From assembly GCF_001649575.2 (NCBI RefSeq), contig NC_051451.1:23191597-23255596 (forward strand): a stretch of 64,000 nt of DNA. Direction: 5' to 3'. Position 1 is the stretch's first letter. Each line of letters opens with the position of its first letter. This DNA comes from Kryptolebias marmoratus. Lineage: Eukaryota > Chordata > Actinopteri > Cyprinodontiformes > Rivulidae. Under the pieces are notes generated by a model that had not been told where the DNA came from, did no database searches, and worked only from the letters and a program-made list of their open reading frames with translations. Below are positions 26,301 through 37,054 of this stretch, piece after piece. A program made the position numbers and the translations under genes.

Positions 26301-29300
26301 TCTGAAGGTCATCTCGTGTTGATGCTGCCCACTTTCTGTCTTTCCTGGGATCCAGTCCCACATCCCGTAGCTCTGAACGCTTCTCTGTACTGCACCACAG
26401 CTTAATCTCCCAAATGCAGCCATGGGCCAAGCCAATCAGGTAAGCTCAGGGGCCGAGCTAAGCACTTCCAGCTCTGGTGTCGAGACAATAAAGCAGACCC
26501 TGAAAAGCCTCTAATGATAGATCCAAGCTGATATACTCTAATATTTGCTCGAAAATACAACACAGCCGTTAAAACATTAACCAACGCCGCAGTGATTAGC
26601 TGCTCAAACATTTCCATATGCTTATTTGTTACCAGCGAAGCTTGGGCCGACGTGTTTTATGCTCACGCCAACTGTGACTAATGATACTGTATCAGCTCTG
26701 AATGCTGCTGATGAACAATACGGAGCTGAGCTGAACCCATCAGCTGATGGGTCATCGGACTGGAGGGGCAAAACAAAAAGGCTCCGCCACTGATGCCATT
26801 CAAAGCAATTAATATTAGGAATGAAACCTGGGAAGATAAATGGTTAACTGCAAGCTGTTAACCACATGAGTTTATAATTAAATGTTTACTGTCAAGGTGA
26901 CCCCCAGGATGTGTGCAGCATAAGGAATAGCTGCAGTATCTCATAAATGATCTCAACATTCTGCACAAGAATACAGATTAATCGATCTGATTTGGGAGTT
27001 GACTGCTGTATTTACCAAGATGCTTAACACAGAGCAAGACATGGTCACAATCCAACCCATTTTTATGTCTAAATGCACTTAAATTAATCCTCAAAAGAAT
27101 CTGTAAAATTGCTGGAAAATGGTTGAGAGTGCTTGGCTTGCTCATGAGACCCAAACTGATCTGCTCTGACAGCCATATATGGCTTCTTTTTCCAACACAT
27201 CTGGATTCCCTGTGCAGCATTAAAGGTGCTCTCAAGAAAGAAAAATATGTTAATAGATCACTGAAAAGATGATATGTCAGCCTTGCTTCATTTTTCCAAC
27301 ATTTACCATCTTCATTTGTAATATGTTCAATGCCTTTAGTCTGATGCAGACAGTAAGTACAGAAGCTCAATATTTATATAGAGCTTAACTGTCTACCTGT
27401 GCTATTTTTGCATCCTGGTTTCCTCATAAACTGCTTATTGAATATGTTTTATATGCCCAGTGAAGCACTTCAAAGAACGCTGAGAATTAGCTAGCAGGTT
27501 TTCCAGCTTCTCTTCCCCCTCAATCCATGCCTCCATGATTCCCGACCAGCCCCACTCCCGGTTCTGCTCTCCTCCCTCCCCCTGCGGTGTCTGCAGTGCA
27601 GATTTCTCTTGCTGATAGCTGCAAATCCCAAACGTGCCAGCACAGTCTTGCCCGACTGCCTGCGCTCATGCAACATGCGCACAACCGTGCTATGACAGGC
27701 CGCGAGTGTCCCCCAGACACCCCCAAGAGCACGCCGCCCCCCTCGGCATCTCTCTGATGCCCTGGTTGATCCCACAGAGTAAGCAAGCGTCCTTCCAAGC
27801 AGCAGGAAAGCCAGCATCAGGTCTCCTTTGGTTTGACAGGGTGGTCATGCAACGTCACAGGGAACTCAGCTAGAATAGATGTAAGAGTGAGTTTTGCCTG
27901 GCTGGTTGTTTGGTCACCACTCCGTTGGAGCAGGAGAACACTGCAGCGCTCTGCCTCAGTGGTTTAAGGGTAAACAGATCAATCACCAAGACATACTCCG
28001 GAGGAGCACTTCTCCTTGTCTTACCTCTGGCTCGGCTTGGTGATGAATATGAACTGACTTGTGTTTCTGACTGTCATGATTATAATTAAACGTCATTGCA
28101 CAACATTCTTGTATGTACTTAGTTTTTATCACCCAAATCAATAACCTTGAACACACCTAATGTGAGCAGTTTTTCACATTTACCTTCACTGCCTCAGGAT
28201 GATAGCGCTGATAAAACAAGAGCAAAGTACAACCCCAGTTCTGACAAAGTTGGGACGTTGTGTAAAATGGAAATACACTGGAATGCAATCATTTACAAAT
28301 CTCATAAACTCTTATTTTAGGAATTTATACTATCTATAGGGGAAAAAAATAGTTAATTTTGACTCTGATGGCAGCAACACATCTCAAAACAAGGACAAGG
28401 ACAGCAAAGGCCAGTAAAAGCAGGTGGTACAAATAAGAAACAGCTGGAGGAATATTTTGCATTAATTGGCAACAGGTCAGTGAGAGGACTGGATATAATA
28501 TAAGCATTTTAAAGAGGCTGAATCTCTAAGAAGCAGAGGTTCACTGGTCTGCACAAAACTGTCTAAAATAGTAAAACAATATCAGAATAATGTTCTTTAA
28601 TGGAAAATTGAGAAAACTTTTGAATATGCCATCATATACAGCTCATAATATCAACAAAAGATTTCCAGAATCTGGAGAAATCTCTGAGCTCAGAGCTAAA
28701 GGCTGAGAGTCAATACTGGATGTCTGTGATCATTAGGCCCTCAGGTGGCACTGAATTAAAGACAGGTCTGATTCTGTTAGACATCACTGCATGGGCTTAG
28801 AAACACTTCCACAAATCATTGTCTGTAAACACAGTTCATTGTGCCATCCATTAAATGCTGCTTAAAGCTCTATCGGGCAAAAAAAAGGCATATAGAGCAC
28901 CATCCAGAAATGCCACTAATCACAGCTTAGTGGGTCAAAGCTTATTTTGAATGGATTGATTCGGTGGTCAAACAAATTGAAATCTAAAACTCCTTTTTTC
29001 AGGGAAGACCTTGCATGTTTCAGCAAGACAACGCTAAACAGAATACTGCATCCATTACAGCAGCATGGTTTCGTAGGAGAAGAGTTCAGATGCTGAACTG
29101 ATCTGCATGCAGTTCAGAAAACTTACCTACTACTTACCTACCTACTGCAAACATTTAGTGCTTTCTAAAACAAACAAAAAAAATGTTAAAGAAGACCCAG
29201 AACTGTTGAACAGCTAAATCCTAAATCAGACAAGAATGGGACAGCATCCCCCTCCAAACCCTCCAAGGAAGTTTACAGACTGATGCTATACAGTAGAAAA

Positions 29301-32043
29301 CATGGCCCTGTCTGAACCTGCTGCTATAAAACTCAAAATTGCCGTATTTTTGTTTTTAAATGGGACAGTTTCTTAGTTTCAACATTTGATATGTTTACAA
29401 TGTTCCACTGTGAATAAAATATGGGTTTATAAGATTGCATTCTGTTTTTATTTGAATTTTAAACAACATCCCAACTTTCTTGGAATTGGGGTTGTAAACT
29501 ACAGAGATTTAATATTTTATTTAGTTTGGTAATCAAAGCAAACCCAGTCCTTAAGCTTATGGGACAGTTTTACTTTTTTTATTTGCTGTGCTTTGTTTTT
29601 GCGTTTGAAAGTAAGACACTTGGTAGAAATGTTTGTGATGTATAAAACACAACAGAAGAGTGGTAGTTTCATCCTGGCAGAGTCGGTCAGGTAGACAGGC
29701 GTCTCACAGACAGACAGCAGTCACTGTCTTTGTAATCTCAGTGTCTGACAGAGTGCGAGTCTGTGATACTTGGCTCTGACAGCTGGGTCAGGCCAACCTG
29801 TCAGTAAGAGGCCGTTCAACACGCCAGAGCAGGCTCTTCTGACAAGCCTGTCTGACTCAATAACACAGAAGTGAAAAACACACCCTGCTGCGTCAACCAG
29901 CTGATAGGCTTGACCGCACGGGCTGCGGGGACAGAGGCCCCAGAGGGCAGACAAGGGTGGGACAAATGTTACTGATCCCGGTCGCCTTCGGTCTCGATCA
30001 CTTCCTCTTTCGAGACTCGAAGGACAATGGAGCAAACTTGTTTGTCTCCGCTCTGACCTGCACATCTGCCTCAACAGATGCTCGGGGTACAGGTCGGTGC
30101 TGCGGCCCTCTGATGACTCACAGGTTAGTGACAAGACAAAACACATGGGTTGGACTGGGTCTCTGCACTGTGTCAGAACAAAATGCCAATAATAATAATC
30201 CCTGCTTTCAAACAACGCTTCCCCTCTCATGCAGCCCCTCATGAGCGTGAACAAAATGTGATGGACCTGCACTTTAAGGACTGGCACGAGTCCCAGCAAT
30301 AAATCAATATTTAAAAGACTGGCCACGGCATCCTTGTTGAAGTAATGAATAGGCAGCCACCGCAGGTGTACACTGAGTGGCTGCCTAAACAATGCTTTAT
30401 CTTCCCCAAGACTAATCACAACACAGGGAATTTATCAAACAAACATTAACCTGGTGCTTCCCAAACTTTTCAGCTTCTGACCCACAAAATTACGTTGGCC
30501 ACCCATTGCTCATTGACTCATTTCTTCTTAAAATTAAAACAAATATGTACTATAAGCAATCATTTTAAAGCTTAATTTGAATTCAGGAGCTCATTTCAAG
30601 ACCCCTTCCTAGGTCTGATGACCAACTGCGAGGTCCTGAGCCCAACTTTGGGAAACACTGCATTAACCTGGTTTTAAAGGGATAGCTCAGATCTTTTGAA
30701 ATAAGGTTCTGTTAGATAGCTCTTTAAATGACCTCAGGTTGGAGGAATAGACTTTATTTAGGACCAGACTGATGAGATGTCGGCTCGATCACGGGGGACA
30801 TAGTCAAAACAACCCAAAAAGCAACTCCATAATCTAAAAAACAAAATGTATAATGTTTGTGATTTAGGTTGTTTTAAGTTGACAACAATCTGCTTTAGTT
30901 CTGACCCTTCTTGGACTAAAGATCTGAAATATAGCTTTAACATTTACCTGTTTTTAAACACATCTTAACTAGTCTTTTATGTCACTGTTCAAAAAATGAT
31001 CAGTATTTGACTTTTTCCAAACAAAGTCAGTCTTTTATATTGGATGGAAGGCAGCGAACCATATACTATATCTGAAAGTTAGGCAGCCTTCCTGAATCCT
31101 GCTCAAAATTTAGGGTAACTTTAAAATACAAATCTGACACTGAAAAAAAGAGGCAACAAACCTCAAGTAAACAGTATATTCATTAAAATGTAATTAATTC
31201 CTCTTGGAGTTGTAGCGTCCTCTGCACACTCTCTGCACTTGATAAACCTGAGCGAAAGCTTGGCCTCTTAAAAAATTATAAGCCCTGTCATTGTGAATTC
31301 ATTGCTCACTTGTCAAGCAAAACAGGTCTGTTTGACTGGTCTGTAAAGCAAACTTCGCTGTAAGACGAGGCCTCATCTTTCCTCCTCTGACATCCATCAA
31401 AGTCCACAACAGTTACACTCAGAAGAGGAAATGACTAAAGAAACATCAATTTAATGGAGCTTAAATAGGATAAAAGTCACTGCTTCTGATCTAACTTGTG
31501 CTCTTTAAACATAAATACAGTTTAAGCTCTTGACAAATTTTTCCTTTCTATACCTTTCACTCAAAGCCTGGCTGCACATTTACATACAAATAGGGATTCA
31601 AAAGAGCACAGAACGCCTTATCTGTTGCTTTATTTTTGCGCAAAACTCTAAGGAGGATGATTCGGATGTCTGTGTTCTCCCCCACGCACTAATAACATCT
31701 TGAATATTTAAAAGCGGTAATCTTACTATGTTTAGCCAATGCGCTTTGTCTGCTGCTGCCTCAATAGATGCACATTCTCTGGGAAGCTAACGTGATATGC
31801 ATAAAGAGCAGGGGACAAAGTAATACACTTTACACTGACATGGGCGTTATCATCAAACAGCAGCAGGACTTTTTTATTTTATTTTATTTTCACAGTTTTT
31901 CGCTAAATAACACCTTAAAGGTCAACATCAGGCAAAACAAAACAAAATCCAGTGTTAGTGCTCAGGATATGTGTCGGGGCTCACTCAGTTACAGCCACAC
32001 CAGATTTGAGGTAAATATCTGTAAAACTGACTGAATTATAGCC

Positions 32044-32084
<41 letters not shown>

Positions 32085-35000
32085 NAAAATTAGCTCAATA
32101 TTTGTAAAACTGACTGAGTTGTAAGTACTTTTGCGTTGGCTAAGATTGAATAGATGTAGTGGTCATCTTGAAACGGGTTGACCTCAAATGTTAATCTGTT
32201 TTAGATATTTATCTAATTATCAGTCTTTGTAAGTTTCATTCAAATCTGGCCTGTGGTTTATGAGATATTTTGAAAACACCAGTTTTTCTCAACAGGTTGA
32301 GATGCGAGTTTTCCTCTGAGGAAAAGTTCAGTCCACCCACAGCAGCAGCTGGTGAAACACGGTCAGCTTCCTCTGGGACGCACTGACGCTGAACCCCTTT
32401 GTGAGGGGCCTGTTCACTTTCACAGGCTGCATAATGAAGTTACAAAGATTAAAGAGACGACCATGAACTTCTTACCTCTGCAACACGCGAACGACACAGA
32501 CGCTCCCTCCCAGAGGAGACCAGTTTGTTTCAAGAGAAATCAATAATTACTCTCCGTGGGCTGCTGGTTGGTGAATTTGTCACAAGAACATGCAATTACT
32601 TCAAAAGATGTGACTGAATTAAACTCGAGGCGAGAGGAAACAACAAGATACACCCAGGATGGATCTCTCCGGACTGCTATCAGCCTCAAGACGACAGTTT
32701 CAGATAAAACTGGTGTCAGCATTGATTGGTGGCTCTTCCATGTTTCTCTGAAATATTTGTTGCGGATTTGTGACGGTTTTGGAAAAAAAAAACAAGAATT
32801 TGATGTTTAAATTTGAAAAGAAGCCAATTAGAGACCTGGATTCAGCTTCACTGTATCAACTAGAAGTCATTGAATCAAAATAATGCATTTCTTTGCTAAT
32901 ATTTTATATAAATATGTGGATGTTAATTGGACTCAATAGAAGGACCACCGAGGGTCCCCAATGGAAAAAAAGGTCTTTGTCAGCTGGTTGTTAGTGAGGG
33001 GAATAAAAGTTTTGGAAGCTGGTGTTACATAAGCTGCAGAGACTCTGACAAGCTGTGTGTTGATCCGCTCTGGCCCCCCTGTGAATTCCCTCTCCTTCAA
33101 AGCAGCTGCTGAGCGTCATCAAACTTTGCAGCTTTGTTGCGTCTCAACAGTTTACAGAGCTGCATCTTCCCAAACGAACACATTTCCAATCATTTCTCCA
33201 GCCGACGCCTTGTGTCACAACAAAACTTGTGACAAATTCTGAACGCATCTCAGTTCATCTGAAAATGACTTTTTTAAAAATTTGGTATGTAATGTTAATA
33301 AGCTTAAAATCCTGTGATTATTCTGAGGTTTTCCAATACTTTTCCTGTGACTGAGAGGATACAAGTTCCTTCGATCACTGTCTGCAGTGTCGTAAGAAAA
33401 GTGCACAGCAGTCCATATTCATATTCCAGCAGCTGGTCTAGTTATACATTATGAATAAAGTAATCAGATATTTCCACATTAATACTGTTTGGAGCTTTTA
33501 AAACAACAAGAGCTCAGGCAGAGAGTTGAGCACTGATGCATATTAGTCAACAGGTTAATTGTCACAACTATTTGACATCATATGGGTATTTTTAAATATG
33601 TAAAAAATGATTAAAAGTCCAGTGCATGCAGAGAAATAAATAGTGCCCTACATCTTGTATACATTATAAATATTTTATCATTACAGTTCTGTTTCTTACT
33701 TGAAATGCAAATACACTGATAGGTTTTGTTGGGGACAGTGCTTTTACCATGTTTTATCACCCTATATAAATTGGACTTCCAGTAAAACTTAGAGTCTGGT
33801 TATCTGCAGAAGTACTCTGCAGTTATAGGCTGCATTAATCATAGACAAGAACCTGAAGACAGAAAATTGACTGATCACTTTGTGGCACAGTGTGGAAAAA
33901 ATCGGCATCCAGGAGGCACTTTTAGGTGGAATATACTTCCACCAGAGATTACTGTGTAATGCAAACTTAACAGCAATATTTATAAACTAGCTTTCACATA
34001 TGAGTATGTACCTGGTAATGTATTAGGTTCTTACCTGGCATGTACCAGGTTCTTTACTGGTATGTTTCTGTACCTACAGGGACTGGGATGTATATTAAAG
34101 GGACTTGTTCGCCTGTACTTACAGGATGCATACTGGATACATACCAGGAAAATAGTAGGTACATTTCAAGTAAGTACCAGGTAGTACTGGGTACGCACCC
34201 TGTAAGAGCATGGTAACAAGCCCCTTACAATACAGTCCAGTTCCCATAAGTACCAGGTACTTATATACTAGTATCTTGTACTTTTACCTAAACATTTTGA
34301 GGCTTGAGTTGTTTTAAGAAGATAGCAATCCACTTTGGTCTTGGCTGTTAGCTCATCAATCCAGTGAGAATTAAATTCTACTTCTCCAAACAGATGCTGA
34401 GTTATCTACAGCAGGTAAGATATTATTTGTTCATAACCACTCCACAAAACCTGGCTTCAACTGGTCTTAACTATCATGTTAAAAGGAACAGGAATAAGCC
34501 AAAAATAATTAAAAAAACAAACAAACACCAAGGCACCATTAAAAACCAAACCGAGCAGACTCTACTTTTTGAGAAAGCTTGGCTCACACCTTTACAGCAA
34601 AGACGCTGCACATCTTAGAAGACTGTGATGGAGAGAGCAATTTGCTTCACTGTCATCTGTTGGGGCAGCAGCATTATACAGCCTCGGGGAAGCTGAATAA
34701 GCTGAGGCCCTGAGAAAGAAGCAAGTTGCAAAATTTGCTCAGCTTAATGGAATATATCACACACTGTTTGCAGAACACACTGATGAACAACAAAGTGTTT
34801 GTAGTCAGAGGATTCATCTGCTCCGCCGCAACAGGAACTGTACAGAAGGTCATTCTGTACAACAACAACCTTTCTCAGCAACTCTCACTTCCAGGAGAAA
34901 AACATAATCTCCCTGCATTTTTTATTGTGTTTCTCTTTCACTTATTCTCTGGTCAACTATCTGTTTTCTAATGACACTGAAACCAGATCATTTTGCACAT

Positions 35001-37054
35001 TGTTCAGTTTCATTAAATTAACTGTGCAGTAAAATCAGCAGCCACTCCGAATGTGTTTTTGGCTCCACACTGAGAATCGCAACCGTTCACAGCCATGAGG
35101 GGTAGATTGTAAAATGCAAAAAGATGGAATCGTTGAACAAGCATGAGGCAGGGGAGAAATCAGATGCTGTAAAAATGAGACCTGCCCCTTTACTCGCTCA
35201 AGGCGTTGGGATGAACAGAAGCAGATAAATTAGTTGGCAGCCTTTACCGCTCGCTCAAACAATGCATCATTTTTGTGAAAGTGAGTCAGTTAAAAGCAAA
35301 TATCTAATGTATATCTGCATCCCTTTAGTATGTGATCGAGTATACCAAGAAATTATGAAAAGAAGCAATTTTGCATGGATATGCTAAAAAGGTGTGAACA
35401 GAGATGTTAAAGAGACTATTAATCCTCGAATTACAGTCATGTTTCAAACTAAGTGTTTCAGCTTAATTGCTATCACAGGTGCCTTAAAGCTTTTCATCAA
35501 CCATTCAGTCTATTTAAAGGGAACAAACAGCCTCTGGGTAGTTTGGTATCATGTGCACTACACTGAACATAGAGAAGAACACAAAGGTAAGAGCTGTCTG
35601 AGGAGCTAGAAGAATATAGATATCCATGTTAAAGGTGGTATCTCGTTGGAAACCCCCACGAGAACTTTGTAACTAATCTGGGAGAAAAGTTGTCAAATAC
35701 TTTCACAACTCAAGCGTCAGGGCTGCACGCCTCTGCAGCTCACGCAAGAAAGTCGAGAACCCCACAAAAGTTGCAAGACATTCGGGAGACTCCCTCATGA
35801 GCGCTGTTCTCCAACTAGTCACAGCCCATAGAGAGTCAACCTTATGGGCTACAAAATTATCTCTGAGCAGCTTCATGTTCTTGGAACCACAGCTGCCGAT
35901 ACTATTAAAAGGTGCAGGGTTCATGGGGCAGTAGCCAAACTTCCAGGATGTGGACGCAAGAGGAAATGCGACCCCAGGTTGATCAGTGCAGGTGGTAGAA
36001 AAAGAGCCAAGGAAGCCAAACAAAACCATTCAAGTCGAACTCCAAGGTTACGGAACAACGCTTTCTGACCATCCATCACATTTTGTATCATAATGGTCTC
36101 CATGGAAGGTGACCCAGGAGGGAAACACTGTTGACAGGAAAAAAAACAAACAAAACAAACAAAAAAAAAAACAAGAAAGCCAGACAGAAATTCCCTAAAG
36201 TGCATTTTGACAAGCCCTAAAGTTTCTGAGAGAAGCGTCTGGGACTGATGAGACACAACTGGAGCTGTTTGTCTCCAGTCGCAGCAGTTATGGGTTTTTT
36301 GGATTATTCTGGAAGGATGGCAACAAATCTATCAGCGTCTGTACATTAAGGAAGATGCTGCAGCAGCATCATATTTACGTGTCCCTTAATGATGGCAACA
36401 GGAGACATGAGTGACCTGACTGTGCTCCTGCAGATCCGAGGGGACATTCAGACCCATCAAGGCTACAATGTGACAGAACAGAGGCAGATTATGGGCTGGA
36501 TTTGTATCACAGCTGCACAATGCTCTGGTTATTTCTGTGATGACTCCTGCAGCCTGTGATGGATGAAGGGTGGTGAGAGTGAGGGGAATCCCTGCTGCAA
36601 TAACAACTTAAGACACCCCCTCAGGAACGGAGAGGCTTAGCACATCGGAGCACCACAAGTTACGCCTTTTTGTCATGAAGTCTCTGTAGAATAGAGATTT
36701 AGATCAGTTTTAAACGCCATTCATGAGCAAATTGAAATATATATATATATAATATTATGTAATTCTAGCGGTTAAATGATGAGCTCAGCACTAGTGTGCA
36801 GGAACTGAATTAGGATTCATTTGATGTCCAAATGCTGAAAATACTGCATCACAAGTTGCGCGCCTGGTTGCTCCCCCTGATTCCTGATTCCGCATCAGAT
36901 GATTTGCTGAAGTTGATCTGAACGGGAAGCCCCCAGTTTCCTCCTCCGGCGCTCTGAAGGGATGCGGACAGCCCCTACCTTCCACTTTGGTGAGGGTGAG
37001 CACCGGACTGTTGCAGGCGGACAGCGGGGCGACCCTGGCGGAGTGCTTCTTCAT
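14345..37054 (-). CDS. slc35f3: slc35f3: solute carrier family 35 member F3 (putative thiamine transporter)
   Basis: Seven minus-strand coding exons in transcript order are 37054-36979, 24201-23868, 20403-20184, 17070-16945, 16491-16299, 16171-16082 and 14586-14345 (stop). They total 1,281 bases, or 426 residues, close to the 421 of human SLC35F3. Splice phases all agree. The protein opens MKKHSARVAPLSACNSPVL, as in human. It carries CVCSSWAGSTQLAKLTF (first helix region), RECCRFFGDDG, TDVSALFCCNKAFVFLLSW, FMGVRIVAAILAIAGIVMM, YADGFHSHSVIG, SASMSALYKVLFK and FGIAITYPTL. The tail is LPEDWDQCII then a charged C-terminus. Ten membrane helices are expected in this drug/metabolite-transporter family. 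Human SLC35F3 has been linked to thiamine transport; the substrate here is inferred. The in-frame ORF stays open upstream to an ATG at 37297 (see findings). Intron 1 is about 12.8 kb. Paralog F4 is similar but the N-terminus favours F3. Confidence 0.96.
19078..19349. repeat. Dispersed fish repeat with 'TATAGCGCTTTA' head
   Basis: The sequence begins TGGTAAATGGCCTGGACTTG and runs through TATAGCGCTTTA, CCCCAAAGCGCTT, CATTCACCCATTCA, GACCACCACCAGTAGGCAA and TGCCCAAGGACACAACG. I recognise this as a very common teleost repeat, usually ending in a GCTCGAACC-type block; here that block has mutated to GCTCAAGAC. It lies in intron 3 of slc35f3. It is annotated as a repeat without assigning a class. 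Confidence 0.75.
19404..19460 (+). mobile_element. Solo terminal fragment of the long-TIR DNA transposon
   Basis: The words CCCAATTCCG, GGACATTGTGTAAAATA and AAAAAGAATGCA match, in order, the terminal repeat of the complete element at 28230-29494. Only one end is present. It abuts a LINE remnant on its right, so one insertion may have cut the other. Confidence 0.65.
19465..20035 (-). pseudogene. Non-LTR retrotransposon (LINE) reverse transcriptase remnant
   Basis: Read on the minus strand, the region gives SNLSFADDIDLMGNRKLD, which holds the FADD form of the reverse transcriptase catalytic box, then QDLTPRLEKVA. Further along it gives MRMLQISYRKHKTIEYVRQ, the stretch found downstream in these LINE proteins. 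Stops and frame changes interrupt it, so it is dead. It ends about 150 bases from slc35f3 exon 3 (20184). Confidence 0.75.
21125..21470 (-). repeat. Long copy of the window's interspersed repeat family
   Basis: Starting at GGCGAAGGCACACGATAATG, the copy runs through TCTGTTAGCAAAATATCCC, CTACAGCTGATTAACTTTTG, ATGGCTATAACTCAGAGAG, TTACAGATATTGAGCCAAAG and GCTCTGAGCATAAACATCTT. The reverse complement of each word recurs elsewhere in the window. It is non-coding. It lies in intron 2 of slc35f3 and serves here as the type copy. Confidence 0.7.
22330..22680. promoter_or_regulatory. Candidate intronic regulatory element in slc35f3 intron 2
   Basis: The block is richer in GC and CpG than its flanks (for example GGGGGCGGG near 22397 and GCAGCGCGGGATC near 22450). 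It is free of recognised repeats and lacks a convincing frame. It also has homeobox-like words such as TAATTTATGG. Its function is inferred from composition only. Confidence 0.25.
24760..25385 (+). repeat. Longest copy of the interspersed repeat family, in slc35f3 intron 1
   Basis: In order it holds GCCAGAGTTTTAGACAAAGA, GAAAATAACATTATG, TTCTCAGCTACTAC, TCAATATCTAATAAAATGAC, TGAATTACAGCCATTTTGTG, TTCATGAGATATTTTGG and TTTGCCTTCACCTTTTAGGCG. The last word is the reverse of the start of the copy at 21125, which fixes one end of the family unit. A partial internal duplication is visible: a second GCCAAAGTTTTGAGC occurs near 25095. Confidence 0.7.
25840..26180. promoter_or_regulatory. Candidate intronic regulatory element in slc35f3 intron 1 (a)
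   Basis: This is a repeat-free stretch of mixed composition with intact words suited to developmental factors, such as GCAATTAAGATG, TGACAGATGATTCA and CTGTGACAGATG (TALE/Meis-like). It has no plausible coding frame. It is called a candidate by contrast with the repeat-rich flanks. Confidence 0.25.
26430..26900. promoter_or_regulatory. Candidate intronic regulatory element in slc35f3 intron 1 (b)
   Basis: A second repeat-free island follows the first, including GCAGTGATTAGCTGCTC and AGCTGATGGGTCATCGG, with several TAAT cores. A 71-residue chance frame crosses part of it. Together with the neighbour at 25840-26180 it forms about 1 kb of unusually clean intron sequence. Confidence 0.25.
27480..27860. 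other. GC- and C-rich island in slc35f3 intron 1
   Basis: Composition shifts sharply to C-rich with several CpGs (near 27695-27745). The minus strand stays open for 108 residues but no family is recognised, and I could not identify a donor that would join it to exon 2 in phase. A regulatory element is more likely than an alternative exon. Confidence 0.3.
28230..29494. mobile_element. DNA transposon with long terminal inverted repeats and TA target site
   Basis: The left end begins CAACCCCAGTTC, then AAAGTTGGGACGTTGTGTAA. The right end, reversed, begins CAACCCCAATTCC, then AAAGTTGGGATGTTGTTTAA. Similarity continues inward for about 90 bases, through GAATGCAATC and ATAAAC words. Both ends are flanked by TA (28228-28229 and 29495-29496), as in Tc1/mariner-type insertion. 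The 1.1-kb interior has no long frame and looks like a decayed gene. I recognise the terminal sequence as a widespread teleost repeat but do not assign a family name. It lies in intron 1 of slc35f3. Confidence 0.8.
29700..30420. promoter_or_regulatory. GC-richer repeat-free block in slc35f3 intron 1, open on the minus strand
   Basis: The block lies between two transposons and is clearly richer in GC and CpG than they are. The minus strand is open for 232 codons (30419-29721), the longest non-exonic frame in the window. The translation resembles no family I know and has no transmembrane or motif pattern. I favour a conserved non-coding element with a chance frame. Confidence 0.3.
30452..30660. 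mobile_element. hAT-type MITE (non-autonomous DNA transposon)
   Basis: The 209-base element starts TGGTGCTTCCCAAAC and ends GTTTGGGAAACACTG-like sequence (CAACTTTGGGAAACACTG). The reversed end, CAGTGTTTCCCAAAG, is the classic hAT terminal repeat. It is bracketed by a perfect 8-base direct repeat, CATTAACC, at 30444-30451 and 30661-30668, the length hAT transposases produce. It has no coding capacity. Confidence 0.85.
31960..32290 (+). repeat. Interspersed repeat copy interrupted by a (TG)n microsatellite
   Basis: Signature words flank a (TG)17 tract at 32049-32082. ATCTGTAAAACTGACTGAATT and a near copy, ATTTGTAAAACTGACTGAGTT (about 32100-32120), occur on either side of it, so the segment around the microsatellite has been duplicated. 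The single ambiguous base at 32085 lies at the tract edge. Confidence 0.65.
32049..32082. repeat. (TG)17 microsatellite
   Basis: Seventeen uninterrupted TG units, followed by GG and one N. It is embedded in a copy of the interspersed repeat. Confidence 0.95.
33990..34290. repeat. Foldback-like cluster of GTAC/ACCAGGTA motifs
   Basis: About 300 bases carry many variants of TACCTGGTA and its reverse, such as GTACCTGGTAATG, TTACCTGGCATGTACCAGG, AAGTACCAGGTAGTACTGG and AAGTACCAGGTACTTATA. Forward forms dominate the left half and reverse forms the right half, so a single strand could fold back on itself. This suggests a decayed inverted-repeat element or a palindromic satellite. Confidence 0.6.
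35825..36310 (+). pseudogene. Tc1/mariner-like transposase remnant
   Basis: Plus-strand translation gives MGYKIISEQLHVLGTTAADT, then KLPGCGRKRKCDPR, the helix-turn-helix region and the GRKRK linker of Tc1 transposases. After a frame change near 36120 it gives ARQKFPKVHFDKP and then DETQLELF, which holds the second Asp of the catalytic triad region. A-rich slippage around 36140-36175 and stops show that it is dead. The ends were not found. It lies in intron 1 of slc35f3, less than 1 kb from exon 1. Confidence 0.75.
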
